64,000 nt of DNA from Eubacterium sp. AF36-5BH (GTDB taxonomy: Bacteria > Bacillota > Clostridia > Lachnospirales > Lachnospiraceae). The stretch spans positions 207,472 through 271,471 of the forward strand of contig NZ_QTVG01000003.1 of assembly GCF_003460505.1 (NCBI RefSeq), read 5' to 3'. Shown here in pieces: positions 8,434-16,636 of the stretch. Numbering within the stretch: the first letter of the stretch is position 1; each line of letters opens with the position of its first letter. The translations under genes were made by a program, and so were the position numbers. A model generated the notes under the pieces. The model was not told the DNA's origin, ran no database searches, and worked only from the letters and a program-made list of their open reading frames with translations.

Positions 8434-9735
8434 TTAAATTAATTTTCTAATATCATTAAATAATAAAAATACCATTAATGCCATTAATAAAATAAATCCA
8501 ATGAAATGTATCATACCTTCCTTATCCTTTGGAATCTTCTTCCTAGTGATAACCTCAATAATATATAAGAATAATCTTCCACCGTCTAATGCAGGTAATG
8601 GTAATAAATTCATTACACCTAAGTTGGCACTTAACATTATTGCCAAATTAATCAAGGATAAAATAGTTACAGTTGTTCCCTGAGACTTAGCTGTTGAATA
8701 AGTATTGCCAATTACATTAACAATACCAACAGGTCCGGAAATTTCGTTTGCTGATACCTTTCCTGTAACTAACATTTTTAAGCTCTTTAAAACTGTTGCT
8801 ATTTCGTATCTTACATCTGTAAAGCTGTACTTGATTACGCCGCCTATAGACTGTTTTTCTCTTCCAATGTTGTAATCAAAGCCCCTGCTTGCAATCTTTG
8901 TCATTATAGGTTTAACAGTTACATTTACAGTTTTTCCTTTTCTGTCCAAAGTAATCTTAACTTCATTTTCACCAAAAGGATGCTCTGTTAAATAATCGTT
9001 TATGTCATTGCCTGTTTTGATTGCAGTGCCGTCAATTTCAGTAACTACGTCTCCTGCCTGAACGCCCGCCTTAAAGAACGCTGAACCTCTTGTTACCTGA
9101 GTTATTTCAGCTTCTGCATCGCTTGGTGCATACTGCATACCTACTATATATCTTTTTTCAATTTCAGGTGAATACTTAATTGTCTTTGTCTCACCATTTC
9201 TAACAAAAGATACTGTTATGTCGTCACCGTTTAATGGATTAACATAATCTTCTAAGTATATTTCTCTTCCAAGTGTTGCATGAGCGCCATTATACTTAAC
9301 GATTCTGTCTCCCTGTCTAAGTCCTGCTTCATACGCCGGTGACGCCTTGTCAACATTTGTAACATATGATACATCCGCACCCTTTGCTCCTATTACAATA
9401 AACGCAAGTAAAAGAGCTAATATGAAATTAAAAAACGGACCTGCAAATACTATTGCCATTCTCGCCCAGATTGATTTTGAATTAAAAGAGCCTTCCTCTT
9501 CGTTATCTTCATCTTCTCCAAGCATTGCACAGGAACCACCTAAAGGTAAAATCTTTAAGGAATATCTTGTGCCGCTTTTTGCAACTTTACTTAAAATTCT
9601 AGGTCCCATACCTACTGAAAATTCATTTACAAATACACCGTTTTTCTTTGCCACAATAAAATGACCAAATTCATGTATTAAAACTAATAAGCCAAAAATT
9701 ATTAATGCTATAATTATACTGATTGCTGTCTCCAT
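8434..9735 (-). CDS. rseP: Site-2 intramembrane zinc metalloprotease RseP/RasP
   Basis: Intramembrane protease that cleaves anti-sigma factors, signal-peptide remnants and other membrane substrates. The zinc site HEFGH is at residues 21-25 in the first membrane segment, and the second site LLPLPALDGGRL is near residue 380. Two PDZ-like segments can be seen between them (ASPAYEAGLRQGDRI and GSAFFKAGVQAGDVV), whereas many Gram-positive homologues have one. Membrane segments flank residues 5-30, 95-115 and 360-430. An AAGGTGG ribosome site supports the ATG at 9735. It is 3 bp from dxr. Confidence 0.95.
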   Translation of the reverse strand: METAISIIIALIIFGLLVLIHEFGHFIVAKKNGVFVNEFSVGMGPRILSKVAKSGTRYSLKILPLGGSCAMLGEDEDNEEEGSFNSKSIWARMAIVFAGPFFNFILALLLAFIVIGAKGADVSYVTNVDKASPAYEAGLRQGDRIVKYNGAHATLGREIYLEDYVNPLNGDDITVSFVRNGETKTIKYSPEIEKRYIVGMQYAPSDAEAEITQVTRGSAFFKAGVQAGDVVTEIDGTAIKTGNDINDYLTEHPFGENEVKITLDRKGKTVNVTVKPIMTKIASRGFDYNIGREKQSIGGVIKYSFTDVRYEIATVLKSLKMLVTGKVSANEISGPVGIVNVIGNTYSTAKSQGTTVTILSLINLAIMLSANLGVMNLLPLPALDGGRLFLYIIEVITRKKIPKDKEGMIHFIGFILLMALMVFLLFNDIRKLI

Positions 9736-9738
9736 TAA

Positions 9739-10881
9739 TTACCACCTTTTCTCAATGAGTTCATAAGCCCATCCCTCTATTTCTAATATTTGTTCTACTG
9801 TCGGATTCTCAAGTGCTTTGTGATTTTCCATACAGTATTGTATTATGTCTGTTATTTCCAGAAAACTAATTTCCCTGTTTAAAAACTTTGCAACTGCCTT
9901 TTCATTTGCTGCATTAAATACTGTTGGCATTGAGCCACCGATTCTACCTGCTTCAAAAGCCATTTTTAGACCAACAAAATTATTTAAGTCAGGTTCCTCA
10001 AAAGTTATCTGACCAATTTTTGCAAAGTCCAGTCTGTCACCTGATAAATATCTTCTTTCAGGATAGTATAATGCATACTGAATTGGAAGCCTCATATCAG
10101 GAGTTCCTAGTTGCGCTATAACTGCCCCATCCTTAAACTGCACCATGGAGTGTATAATACTCTGTGGTTGAACTATTGGTTTTACATTGTCAATGTCCAC
10201 GTTAAATAACCATTTTGCCTCAATTACTTCAAGTCCTTTATTAACCATTGTAGCAGAGTCGATGGTTATTTTTTGTCCCATAGACCAATTTGGATGTTTT
10301 AAGGCATCCTCAACTTTAACATTTTTCATCTGTTCTCTTGTGTAGCCTCTAAATGGTCCACCTGATGCTGTTAATAAAATCTTATCAATTTCCTTTGGAT
10401 TTTCTCCGTTTAATGACTGAAAAATTGCACTGTGTTCACTGTCAACCGGCAATATTTTAACACCATTATCTTTTGCAGCCTTCATTACCAAATGACCTGC
10501 TGTAACAAGAGTTTCCTTGTTAGCTAGTGCAATATCCTTCTTTGCCTTAATTGCCTCTAATGTTGGTCTTATTCCAATCATGCCAACAAATGCCGTTACT
10601 ACTATTTCGGCACTTTTTATTGTAGCCGCCTCTATCAAGCCATCCATGCCTGTTACTACTTTTGTATTAGTATCATTTATGGCTGTTTTTAAATTCTTCG
10701 CTGCTTCCTCGTTATAGACGCAAACCAATTCAGGATTGAATTCCCTAACCTGCTCTTCTAACGCTTTAATATTTGAGCCTGCAGCAATTGCCACAACGTT
10801 TAAATCATCATTTGCTCTAACTATATCTAAAGTCTGTGTTCCTATTGAACCTGTAGAGCCTAAAATTGAAATATTCTTCAT
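9739..10881 (-). CDS. dxr: 1-deoxy-D-xylulose 5-phosphate reductoisomerase
   Basis: Second, committed enzyme of the MEP pathway; makes MEP from DXP with NADPH and a divalent metal. The NADPH motif GSTGSIGTQTL is at residues 8-18. The metal and substrate region contains LPVDSEHSAIFQ and LTASGGPFRG, and the C-terminal helical domain has the ANEKAV motif. Length 380 is normal. The start has AGAGGAAAG upstream. It lies between cdsA and rseP in the conserved cluster order of Clostridia. Confidence 0.97.
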   Translation of the reverse strand: MKNISILGSTGSIGTQTLDIVRANDDLNVVAIAAGSNIKALEEQVREFNPELVCVYNEEAAKNLKTAINDTNTKVVTGMDGLIEAATIKSAEIVVTAFVGMIGIRPTLEAIKAKKDIALANKETLVTAGHLVMKAAKDNGVKILPVDSEHSAIFQSLNGENPKEIDKILLTASGGPFRGYTREQMKNVKVEDALKHPNWSMGQKITIDSATMVNKGLEVIEAKWLFNVDIDNVKPIVQPQSIIHSMVQFKDGAVIAQLGTPDMRLPIQYALYYPERRYLSGDRLDFAKIGQITFEEPDLNNFVGLKMAFEAGRIGGSMPTVFNAANEKAVAKFLNREISFLEITDIIQYCMENHKALENPTVEQILEIEGWAYELIEKRW

Positions 10882-10900
10882 TTATCTTTCCTCTAAAAAT

Positions 10901-11725
10901 TTAAAACAATTGTATTAATATCCAAATAATTGGTGCCACATAAATAACACTGTCAAATCTATCCATAATTCCGCCATGTCCCGGAATTAATTTTCCGTAA
11001 TCCTTGATATCATGATTACGCTTAATTGCTGACGCTGCCAAATCGCCAATCATAGAAATTAATGCACCTATGGCACATATAATTGCACACGCAATTACAG
11101 GATTAATACTTAAGTTAATTTTATCTGAAAATACTGCTGCATAAATTGCACCTAACGCCGCTGCTCCAACTACACCGCCAACAGCACCCTCAACTGACTT
11201 TTTAGGGCTTAAAACCGGTGCCATCTTATGTTTTCCAAAAGCTACGCCTGCAACATACGCACATGTGTCACTTGCCCATGAGCATAAGAAAATCAACCAA
11301 ACTAAATAAGTTCCGTTTTCTCCATTTCTCACTAAATAAATATATGACAATAGTATTCCGCCATATAACATACACATTATTGCATTTGAAATTTCCTCTG
11401 TTTTATATTTAGGAAACATAAATACATATTCTGCCAATAAGCAAATTAAAAATACAACAAGTAATGTAATTACATAATCTTCTTTTCCTATGTAAATCAA
11501 CGCATAATAAACTATTAACGCAATATATCCTGTAATACCCGGTAGTTTATTTTCCAAGCCTAACACTTTATACAATTCATACAAAGCTGCAACTGACAAA
11601 AACATATTAAAGAAAAATAAAATGTTTCCTCCCGGTATAATTGTCACAAGAATAAGTGCAACTAAAACAATGCCACTAATTAATCTTGTAAAAAAAGATT
11701 TATTTGCAAATTTACTTAAAACCAT
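10901..11725 (-). CDS. cdsA: Phosphatidate cytidylyltransferase
   Basis: Makes CDP-diacylglycerol from phosphatidic acid and CTP at the membrane, the branch point of phospholipid synthesis. The sequence is a chain of about eight hydrophobic segments ending in the family signature around IPGHGGIMDRFDS near the C-terminus, with DSVIYVAPI after it. I place the start at ATG 11725, since the AGGAG at about 11735-11740 lies 9 bases upstream and the gene then begins just after the uppS stop. A GTG at 11755 is in frame but would overlap uppS and has the ribosome site inside it. Confidence 0.93.
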   Translation of the reverse strand: MVLSKFANKSFFTRLISGIVLVALILVTIIPGGNILFFFNMFLSVAALYELYKVLGLENKLPGITGYIALIVYYALIYIGKEDYVITLLVVFLICLLAEYVFMFPKYKTEEISNAIMCMLYGGILLSYIYLVRNGENGTYLVWLIFLCSWASDTCAYVAGVAFGKHKMAPVLSPKKSVEGAVGGVVGAAALGAIYAAVFSDKINLSINPVIACAIICAIGALISMIGDLAASAIKRNHDIKDYGKLIPGHGGIMDRFDSVIYVAPIIWILIQLF

Positions 11726-11726
11726 T

Positions 11727-12455
11727 TTACTTAACTCCTCCAAAACGTCTGTCACGCTGATTGTATTTTACTATTGCTTTCTTTAGTTCTTCTTTGTTGA
11801 AATCAGGCCATAATACATCTGTAAAATAAAATTCTGTATATGCTAACTGCCACAATAAATAATTAGATAATCTGATTTCTCCACTTGTTCTAATCAACAA
11901 ATCAGGATCAGGAATTCCTCTTGTGTCTAAATAACTGCTAATTGTATCTTCTGTTATATCCTCAGGATTTAACTTTCCTTCCTTACAGTCCATTGCCATC
12001 TTTGTTGTAGCTCTTCTTATTTCGTCTCTGCTACCATAATTAAGTGCAATAATAAATGTTATGCCATCATTATATTTTGAACACTCTTCTAATTCATTGA
12101 TTTTGGCAACAATATCGTCATCTAATCTTGTTTTATCGCCAATAACCATACAACGCATATTATTCTTATTTGCTCTTTCTATACAGTCCGATAAATACTT
12201 TCTAAGAAGTTTCATAAGTGCATCCACTTCATCCTGTGGTCTGTTCCAATTCTCTGTTGAAAAAGCATACATTGTTATATATTTAATACCAATATCATGT
12301 GCATCTTCGAGTATTTTTTCTACTGTTCTTGCACCTGCGGCATGTCCTGCTTTTCTAGGTAAAAATCTCTTTTTTGCCCATCTGCCATTTCCATCAAGAA
12401 TAATGGCAACATGATTTGGAATGTTCATTCCTGTTAAATCAATTTTCTCTGCCAT
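11727..12455 (-). CDS. uppS: Undecaprenyl diphosphate synthase (cis-prenyltransferase)
   Basis: Condenses eight isopentenyl diphosphates onto farnesyl diphosphate to make the C55 carrier for peptidoglycan and wall polymer synthesis. ILDGNGRWAKKR near residue 20 carries the catalytic aspartate. RTSGEIRLSNYLLWQLAY and the end motif FYFTDVLWPDF are family hallmarks. The ATG at 12455 is preceded by AAGGAG with a 6-base gap and is preferred over the in-frame upstream start at 12473. A terminator-like hairpin lies between frr and this gene. Confidence 0.96.
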   Translation of the reverse strand: MAEKIDLTGMNIPNHVAIILDGNGRWAKKRFLPRKAGHAAGARTVEKILEDAHDIGIKYITMYAFSTENWNRPQDEVDALMKLLRKYLSDCIERANKNNMRCMVIGDKTRLDDDIVAKINELEECSKYNDGITFIIALNYGSRDEIRRATTKMAMDCKEGKLNPEDITEDTISSYLDTRGIPDPDLLIRTSGEIRLSNYLLWQLAYTEFYFTDVLWPDFNKEELKKAIVKYNQRDRRFGGVK

Positions 12456-12496
12456 CCCGGTCTCCTTACTCATTTATAAGTTCTTTCAATAACTGA

Positions 12497-12525
12497 AAAT
12501 AGAGGAAACGCACCGTTTCCTCTTT
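12497..12525 (-). terminator. Terminator between frr and uppS
   Basis: AGAGGAAACG (12501-12510) and CGTTTCCTCT (12514-12523) make a perfect 10-bp stem with a 3-base loop. In the minus direction ATTTTC follows, a short U-tract. It would separate pyrH-frr from the uppS-polC transcription unit, fully or partly. Confidence 0.65.
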
Positions 12526-12540
12526 GTCATTAATTCAAAA

Positions 12541-13095
12541 TTAAACTGTCATGATTTCTTTTGACTTAGCATCAATTGCATCATCAATCTTCTTTACATA
12601 TGCATCTGTGCTCTTTTGAACATCATCTTCATATCCCTTAATTTCATCTTCTGAAATTGAATCTTCTTTTCCTTTTTTCTTAATTGCATCAATTGCATCT
12701 CTTCTTATGTTTCTGATTGCAACTTTTGCATTTTCGCCTTTTTTCTTAATATCCTTTGCAAGTTCTTTTCTTCTCTCTTCTGTTAATTCAGGATATACAA
12801 GTCTGATAACTGTTCCATCATTAGTTGGTGTAATACCAATGTCTGATGCCATAAGTGCGTGTTCAATATCACCTAAAATTGAAGGATCAAATGGCTTAAT
12901 GGCAATTACTCTTGCTTCCGGTACGGATATGTTACCTACCTGCTGAAGTGGTGTAGGTGCTCCGTAGTAATCAACTGTAATTCTGTCTAACACTCTTGGA
13001 TTAGCTCTACCTGCTCTAATTGCTCCAAATTCGTCATCCAAATTTTTTAAAGACTTCTCCATTTTTTCTTCGTAAGTCATTAATAATTCTTCCAT
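12541..13095 (-). CDS. frr: Ribosome recycling factor
   Basis: Splits post-termination ribosomes together with EF-G. The 184 residues match the family length. RAGRANP near residue 34, the [14 protein letters not shown] segment and [12 protein letters not shown] are typical of domains I and II. I use the ATG at 13095, which has AAGGAG 10 bases upstream and gives the standard N-terminus; a longer in-frame reading to 13143 is not supported by a ribosome site. It follows pyrH by about 50 bp, the usual pairing. Confidence 0.96.
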   Translation of the reverse strand: MEELLMTYEEKMEKSLKNLDDEFGAIRAGRANPRVLDRITVDYYGAPTPLQQVGNISVPEARVIAIKPFDPSILGDIEHALMASDIGITPTNDGTVIRLVYPELTEERRKELAKDIKKKGENAKVAIRNIRRDAIDAIKKKGKEDSISEDEIKGYEDDVQKSTDAYVKKIDDAIDAKSKEIMTV

Positions 13096-13148
13096 AATAA
13101 ATAATCTCCTTAAAAGTTTTTTCTTAAATATCTTAATCTGCAATATTC

Positions 13149-13847
13149 TTATTCTACTGTAATTTTTGTACCAATCTTTTCGCCTGAAACTGCTTTATTA
13201 ATACTGTCTTCTTCGTTGAGACCAAACAATAACATTGGCATTTTGTTTTCCATTGCAAGAACACTTGCAGCTAAATCAATTACACCAAGTCTGTCGTCAA
13301 CAATCTTTGAAATAGGTAATTCATCATATTTCTTTGCATTAGGATTAACTGCAGGATCACTGTCATAAACTCCGTCAATTGCCTTAGCTCCTAAAATACA
13401 ATCTGCTTCAATTTCAATTGCACGAAGGACCATAGTCATATCTGTTGAAAAATATGGATGTCCTGTACCGCCTGCAAAAAATACAACCTTACCTGCATTT
13501 AAATCTGCAACAGCTTCATCTTTTGAGAAAAGTTTTGTCCAAGTTCCACATAAGAACGGTGTATATACATTAGTATCCATACCTTCTGTTCTAAATATTT
13601 CAGAAACATACATGCAATTCATAATTGTTGCCAACATACCAATCCCGTCTGCCTTTGGTCTGTCAATCTTATTGCTTGTACGTCCTCTCCAAAAGTTACC
13701 ACCACCGATAACAATTGCAACCTGAACCCCTTTATCTACTATAACCTTTACCTGCTTTGCAACAGCCACACAGGTTTCTTCATCAAAACCTGTCTTCTTA
13801 TCTCCTGCCAAAGCTTCACCACTTAATTTAAGTAAAACTCTATTCAT
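13149..13847 (-). CDS. pyrH: UMP kinase
   Basis: Phosphorylates UMP to UDP with ATP; a hexameric amino-acid-kinase-fold enzyme of pyrimidine supply. KLSGEALAG near the N-terminus binds ATP phosphates, GGGNFWRGR binds UMP, and [13 protein letters not shown] follows. Length 232 is normal. The ATG at 13847 follows AGGTGAG; a GTG at 13856 is in frame. A promoter is visible upstream, so pyrH-frr looks like its own unit. Confidence 0.96.
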   Translation of the reverse strand: MNRVLLKLSGEALAGDKKTGFDEETCVAVAKQVKVIVDKGVQVAIVIGGGNFWRGRTSNKIDRPKADGIGMLATIMNCMYVSEIFRTEGMDTNVYTPFLCGTWTKLFSKDEAVADLNAGKVVFFAGGTGHPYFSTDMTMVLRAIEIEADCILGAKAIDGVYDSDPAVNPNAKKYDELPISKIVDDRLGVIDLAASVLAMENKMPMLLFGLNEEDSINKAVSGEKIGTKITVE

Positions 13848-13867
13848 TCTTCTCACCTAGTCCTTTA

Positions 13868-13896
13868 TTAGTATTTACACAAATAAAAGACGTAAA
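13868..13896 (-). promoter_or_regulatory. Promoter of pyrH-frr
   Basis: Minus strand TTTACG (13896-13891), 17-bp spacer, TACTAA (13873-13868). The spacer region holds inverted TTTAC and GTAAA arms. Confidence 0.5.
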
Positions 13897-13945
13897 CACA
13901 AAATAAATTTTGCATTTACATTCCTTTCTTTATTTATAACCGATT

Positions 13946-14101
13946 TTAGTCAAAACCTAGAATTAGAATACCATATATCAAGTAAAAAATAAAGATTAAT
14001 ATATACTCTTTCAACGCAGATTTTTTAGGTTGATTTTCTATATATTTGTTTATCGCTTCTACAAATTTCTGTTCAGGCGCTCTATGATATGGATTATACA
14101 T
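13946..14101 (-). CDS. Small hypothetical protein with C-terminal membrane segment
   Basis: A 51-codon reading frame from an ATG at 14101: a charged N-terminus (NPYHRAPEQKFVEAINKYIENQ) followed by one hydrophobic stretch of about 17 residues (YILIFIFYLIYGILILG). No ribosome site is obvious and the frame continues open upstream for about 13 codons, so the start is uncertain. It abuts the LysR remnant on the other strand. It may be a small membrane protein or a remnant of a larger gene; I do not recognise it. Confidence 0.3.
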   Translation of the reverse strand: MYNPYHRAPEQKFVEAINKYIENQPKKSALKEYILIFIFYLIYGILILGFD

Positions 14102-14107
14102 TTTAAT

Positions 14108-14239
14108 AATCTTTGTTTTGTCCCACTGGAACCGGAAACCACACTTAATCTTTCAATTATATGGAAAAGATATCAAATATTTAGCGGTGCCTCAAAGGAA
14201 TTTTTAGACAGATTAAAAGAGCGTTTAAAAAGACAGTAG
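14108..14239 (+). pseudogene. C-terminal remnant of a LysR-type regulator
   Basis: From about 14108 the plus strand reads FVPLEPETTLNLSIIWKRYQ and then SGASKEFLDRLKERLK before a TAG stop. This is the typical last 40 residues of a LysR substrate-binding domain (beta strand with W, then the final helix xFxxxLK). No LysR DNA-binding domain or the other ~250 residues exist upstream, where pyrH and its promoter lie on the opposite strand. The gene is thus a 5'-deleted remnant. Confidence 0.6.
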
Positions 14240-14266
14240 TGAGTTAAATTTCACTACTGTTTTCTT
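14233..14266. terminator. Bidirectional terminator at end of NlpC/P60 gene
   Basis: ACAGTAGTGA (14233-14242) and TCACTACTGT (14251-14260) form a perfect 10-bp stem with an 8-base loop. T-runs lie on both sides (TTTTC on plus, CTTTTT on minus). It overlaps the stop codon of the minus-strand hydrolase gene. Confidence 0.7.
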
Positions 14267-15704
14267 CTATTGTTGTCTCAATTTCTTTTGTTGTTTCAGA
14301 CTCTGTATTCTTTGTTTCCGTTTCAGGATTTTTTGTTTCAGGTTGAGCTTTTGTGGTTTGCTCTTCCTTTGTCTTATCCTTACTTTTATGTTTAGTTTCT
14401 TTTTTCTTTTTAGCTTTTTTTGTCTCCACTTCTTTTTTTGATTTTAACTTTAGATTCTCCGCTGTTAAAATTCTTCTTGCTGCACATGGACTTCCTACCG
14501 CACTAATTACCATACCGACTTTTCTATTGGCGGAATGTATTACTTTTCCATTTCCAATATAAATTGCCACATGACTGATTCTGTTTTTATCTCTTTTGTC
14601 TGTGTGATAAAAAACCAAATCTCCGGACTTTAATTTGTTTAATGAGACTGCGCTTCCGTTTTTTGCCTGTTCTGCTGCTGTTCTGTTAAGATAACGACCG
14701 AACTTTCTAAAAACAGACTGTACAAATCCTGAACAGTCAGCGCCTCTTGTTAAGCTTGTACCACCCCAAACGTATCTGTTTCCAAGGAATTTTGAAGCAT
14801 ACTTTATCAAGTCCCTTGCTTCACCTTTTTTAGGCAAATCTTTTTCGGCCAGACTATAACCAACAATACCACCAGTCCACTGGGTATCTACCATCTCATC
14901 ATACTCCTCAGAAGTATATACTTTTTCTTTTTGTACCTTCAAAGTCATTTGTCCTGCCGGAATCCACCCTGTTACTGCTTCAGACCTTTTTATTTTTACC
15001 CATTTTTCATTTTTGCTAATTTCAACAATAGGATATTCTGTCTTTTTGTAAGCCACACCTATTGATGCTGCCTTCTTGTTGCCGTCTTTTCTTATAGCTA
15101 CGTTTTCTGACTTTATTTTTGCAATTACATGCTCTGTTCTAAGTAGCACTTTTTTAGCTTCTTTTCCCTTTACAACATACTTGCTCTCAATGTAGCCTTC
15201 TACTTTACCTGACTTGATTTTAGTCCACTCTTTACCTGATTCTACGACCTTTACAACGCATCCTTCAAGAGCAACTCCTGCCTCATCGCTTGCCATGGAT
15301 TTATCCTTGTAAACTTCTGCTATATCGTCATCAATATCATCTATCTCTTCGAAAGATTTATCATCGTAAACTCTAACAATTTTTAATTTTTTATATTTTT
15401 TGCCATATAGTGGTTGTTTCTTTTTTGTTTTAGTTTTCTTAGTCTTAGTCACTTTTTTTGTTTTAGCTACTTCTGCCTGTGTTGTTGTTGTTTGAACTTC
15501 CTTACTTGACGTTGTTTTTCCATTATGCCCAATTAATACAATTGTTCCAATCGCAACTGCAAACACCACCAAAATACCAACTGCTTTTATTACAGTTTTC
15601 TTATCAAAACTTAATTTATTTATTTTTTCTTTTATAAAATTCATTCTCTTTATTTCTACTTCCCATTTTTTATATAATTTCATCACAAAAAAATCAATTT
15701 TCAC
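14244..15704 (-). CDS. Membrane-anchored SH3/NlpC-P60 peptidoglycan hydrolase
   Basis: A predicted cell-wall endopeptidase of 486 residues. A membrane segment at about residues 39-59 is followed by a Thr/Lys-rich linker, two SH3b-like wall-binding regions (about 105-250) and an NlpC/P60 domain with catalytic C324 in GADCSGF, H378 in ISHVAIY and a third polar residue H390. A low-complexity tail of Lys/Glu/Thr (about 415-486) ends the protein. The GTG at 15704 gives the longest frame; ATG codons at 15683 and 15644 are alternatives. It is transcribed alone and divergently from maf. The cleaved bond is not predictable. Confidence 0.88.
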   Translation of the reverse strand: MKIDFFVMKLYKKWEVEIKRMNFIKEKINKLSFDKKTVIKAVGILVVFAVAIGTIVLIGHNGKTTSSKEVQTTTTQAEVAKTKKVTKTKKTKTKKKQPLYGKKYKKLKIVRVYDDKSFEEIDDIDDDIAEVYKDKSMASDEAGVALEGCVVKVVESGKEWTKIKSGKVEGYIESKYVVKGKEAKKVLLRTEHVIAKIKSENVAIRKDGNKKAASIGVAYKKTEYPIVEISKNEKWVKIKRSEAVTGWIPAGQMTLKVQKEKVYTSEEYDEMVDTQWTGGIVGYSLAEKDLPKKGEARDLIKYASKFLGNRYVWGGTSLTRGADCSGFVQSVFRKFGRYLNRTAAEQAKNGSAVSLNKLKSGDLVFYHTDKRDKNRISHVAIYIGNGKVIHSANRKVGMVISAVGSPCAARRILTAENLKLKSKKEVETKKAKKKKETKHKSKDKTKEEQTTKAQPETKNPETETKNTESETTKEIETTIEENSSEI

Positions 15705-15885
15705 CTCTCTTTTTAAATGGGTGAAAACGACCTATGTTAATTAACTCTATTGCCATCATCTTTTTTAGATTTATTATAAAAATCCGTTATTTTATCCATA
15801 CTATTAATCACTATCTACTAATATAATAACGTTTTCTAATATATTCAACAGTTTTCATAAAATTTTTATTTTTTATTTTTAATGG

Positions 15886-15913
15886 TGAACATTCATTCGA
15901 TTTGTGTTATACT
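15886..15913 (+). promoter_or_regulatory. maf promoter with extended -10
   Basis: TGTTATACT (extended -10, core 15908-15913) with a weak TGAACA -35 (15886-15891) 16 bp upstream. The predicted transcript start falls at about 15920, which is the ATG of maf itself. Confidence 0.55.
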
Positions 15914-15919
15914 CTTTTT

Positions 15920-16543
15920 ATGATTAATTTAGAAAAAACCAAGATTATACTTGCTTCTCAGTCGCCAAGACGCAGCGAGCTTATGAAGCAGGCAGGTTAT
16001 GAATTTGAAATAATTGCGTCTAACATGGAAGAAGTTATAACAAAAACTGAACCGGAGGCAGTTGTGGAAGAACTGTCATTTCAAAAAGCTGACAATGTTC
16101 TTAACATGATTTTGAAATCTGTAGATTTGTCTCTTATGGCTTTTGGTGGTTTATCCCTTATGGTTACTGGAGCCGATACAATTGTTTGCAGTAACGGCAA
16201 TATTCTCGGCAAGCCTAAGAATCATAATGAAGCATATAATATGATTGATTCCATTCAGGGAAATACCCATCAGGTATATACAGGTGTTACTGCTATTGTG
16301 TACGATTTTGACACACAGGCAAGGAGACATATAACTTTCAGCGATTGTACTCAGGTGCATTTGTATCCAATGTCATCTCAGGAAATTAACGACTATATCA
16401 ACACAGGTGACTGTTATGACAAAGCCGGAGGATATGGTATACAGAGTAATTTTGCAGTATATGTTAAGGAAATCAGTGGAGATTATAATAATGTTGTAGG
16501 GCTTCCAATTAGTAAGTTGTACCACGAACTTCAAAAGCTTTAG
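15920..16543 (+). CDS. maf: Maf-family nucleotide pyrophosphatase
   Basis: Hydrolyses non-canonical or modified nucleoside triphosphates (m5UTP, dTTP or UTP type), a house-cleaning enzyme linked to septum control. LASQSPRRSELMKQAGY is the substrate loop, GADTIV carries the catalytic aspartate, and QGNTHQVYTGV and DKAGGYGIQ are the later conserved motifs. The protein is 207 residues, slightly longer than usual owing to an insertion near residue 70. The ATG at 15920 is the only sensible start for the conserved N-terminus, yet it has no ribosome site and coincides with the predicted transcription start. Confidence 0.92.
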   Translation: MINLEKTKIILASQSPRRSELMKQAGYEFEIIASNMEEVITKTEPEAVVEELSFQKADNVLNMILKSVDLSLMAFGGLSLMVTGADTIVCSNGNILGKPKNHNEAYNMIDSIQGNTHQVYTGVTAIVYDFDTQARRHITFSDCTQVHLYPMSSQEINDYINTGDCYDKAGGYGIQSNFAVYVKEISGDYNNVVGLPISKLYHELQKL

Positions 16544-16635
16544 AAGCTATCAACTTTAGAAGATATTAGCTTTAGACGATTATTACTTTTAGAAGATATT
16601 AATTTTAGAGAATTATTAATTTTAGGAGATATTGT
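16538..16635 (+). repeat. Six imperfect 16-17 bp tandem repeats between maf and the polymerase gene
   Basis: Units of the form CTTTAGAAGATATTAA start at 16538, 16554, 16570, 16586, 16603 and 16620. The first contains the maf stop codon. The last reads TTTTAGGAGATATTG and contains the AGGAG ribosome site of the next gene. The repeats differ by a few substitutions each. Confidence 0.75.
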
Positions 16636-16636
16636 T

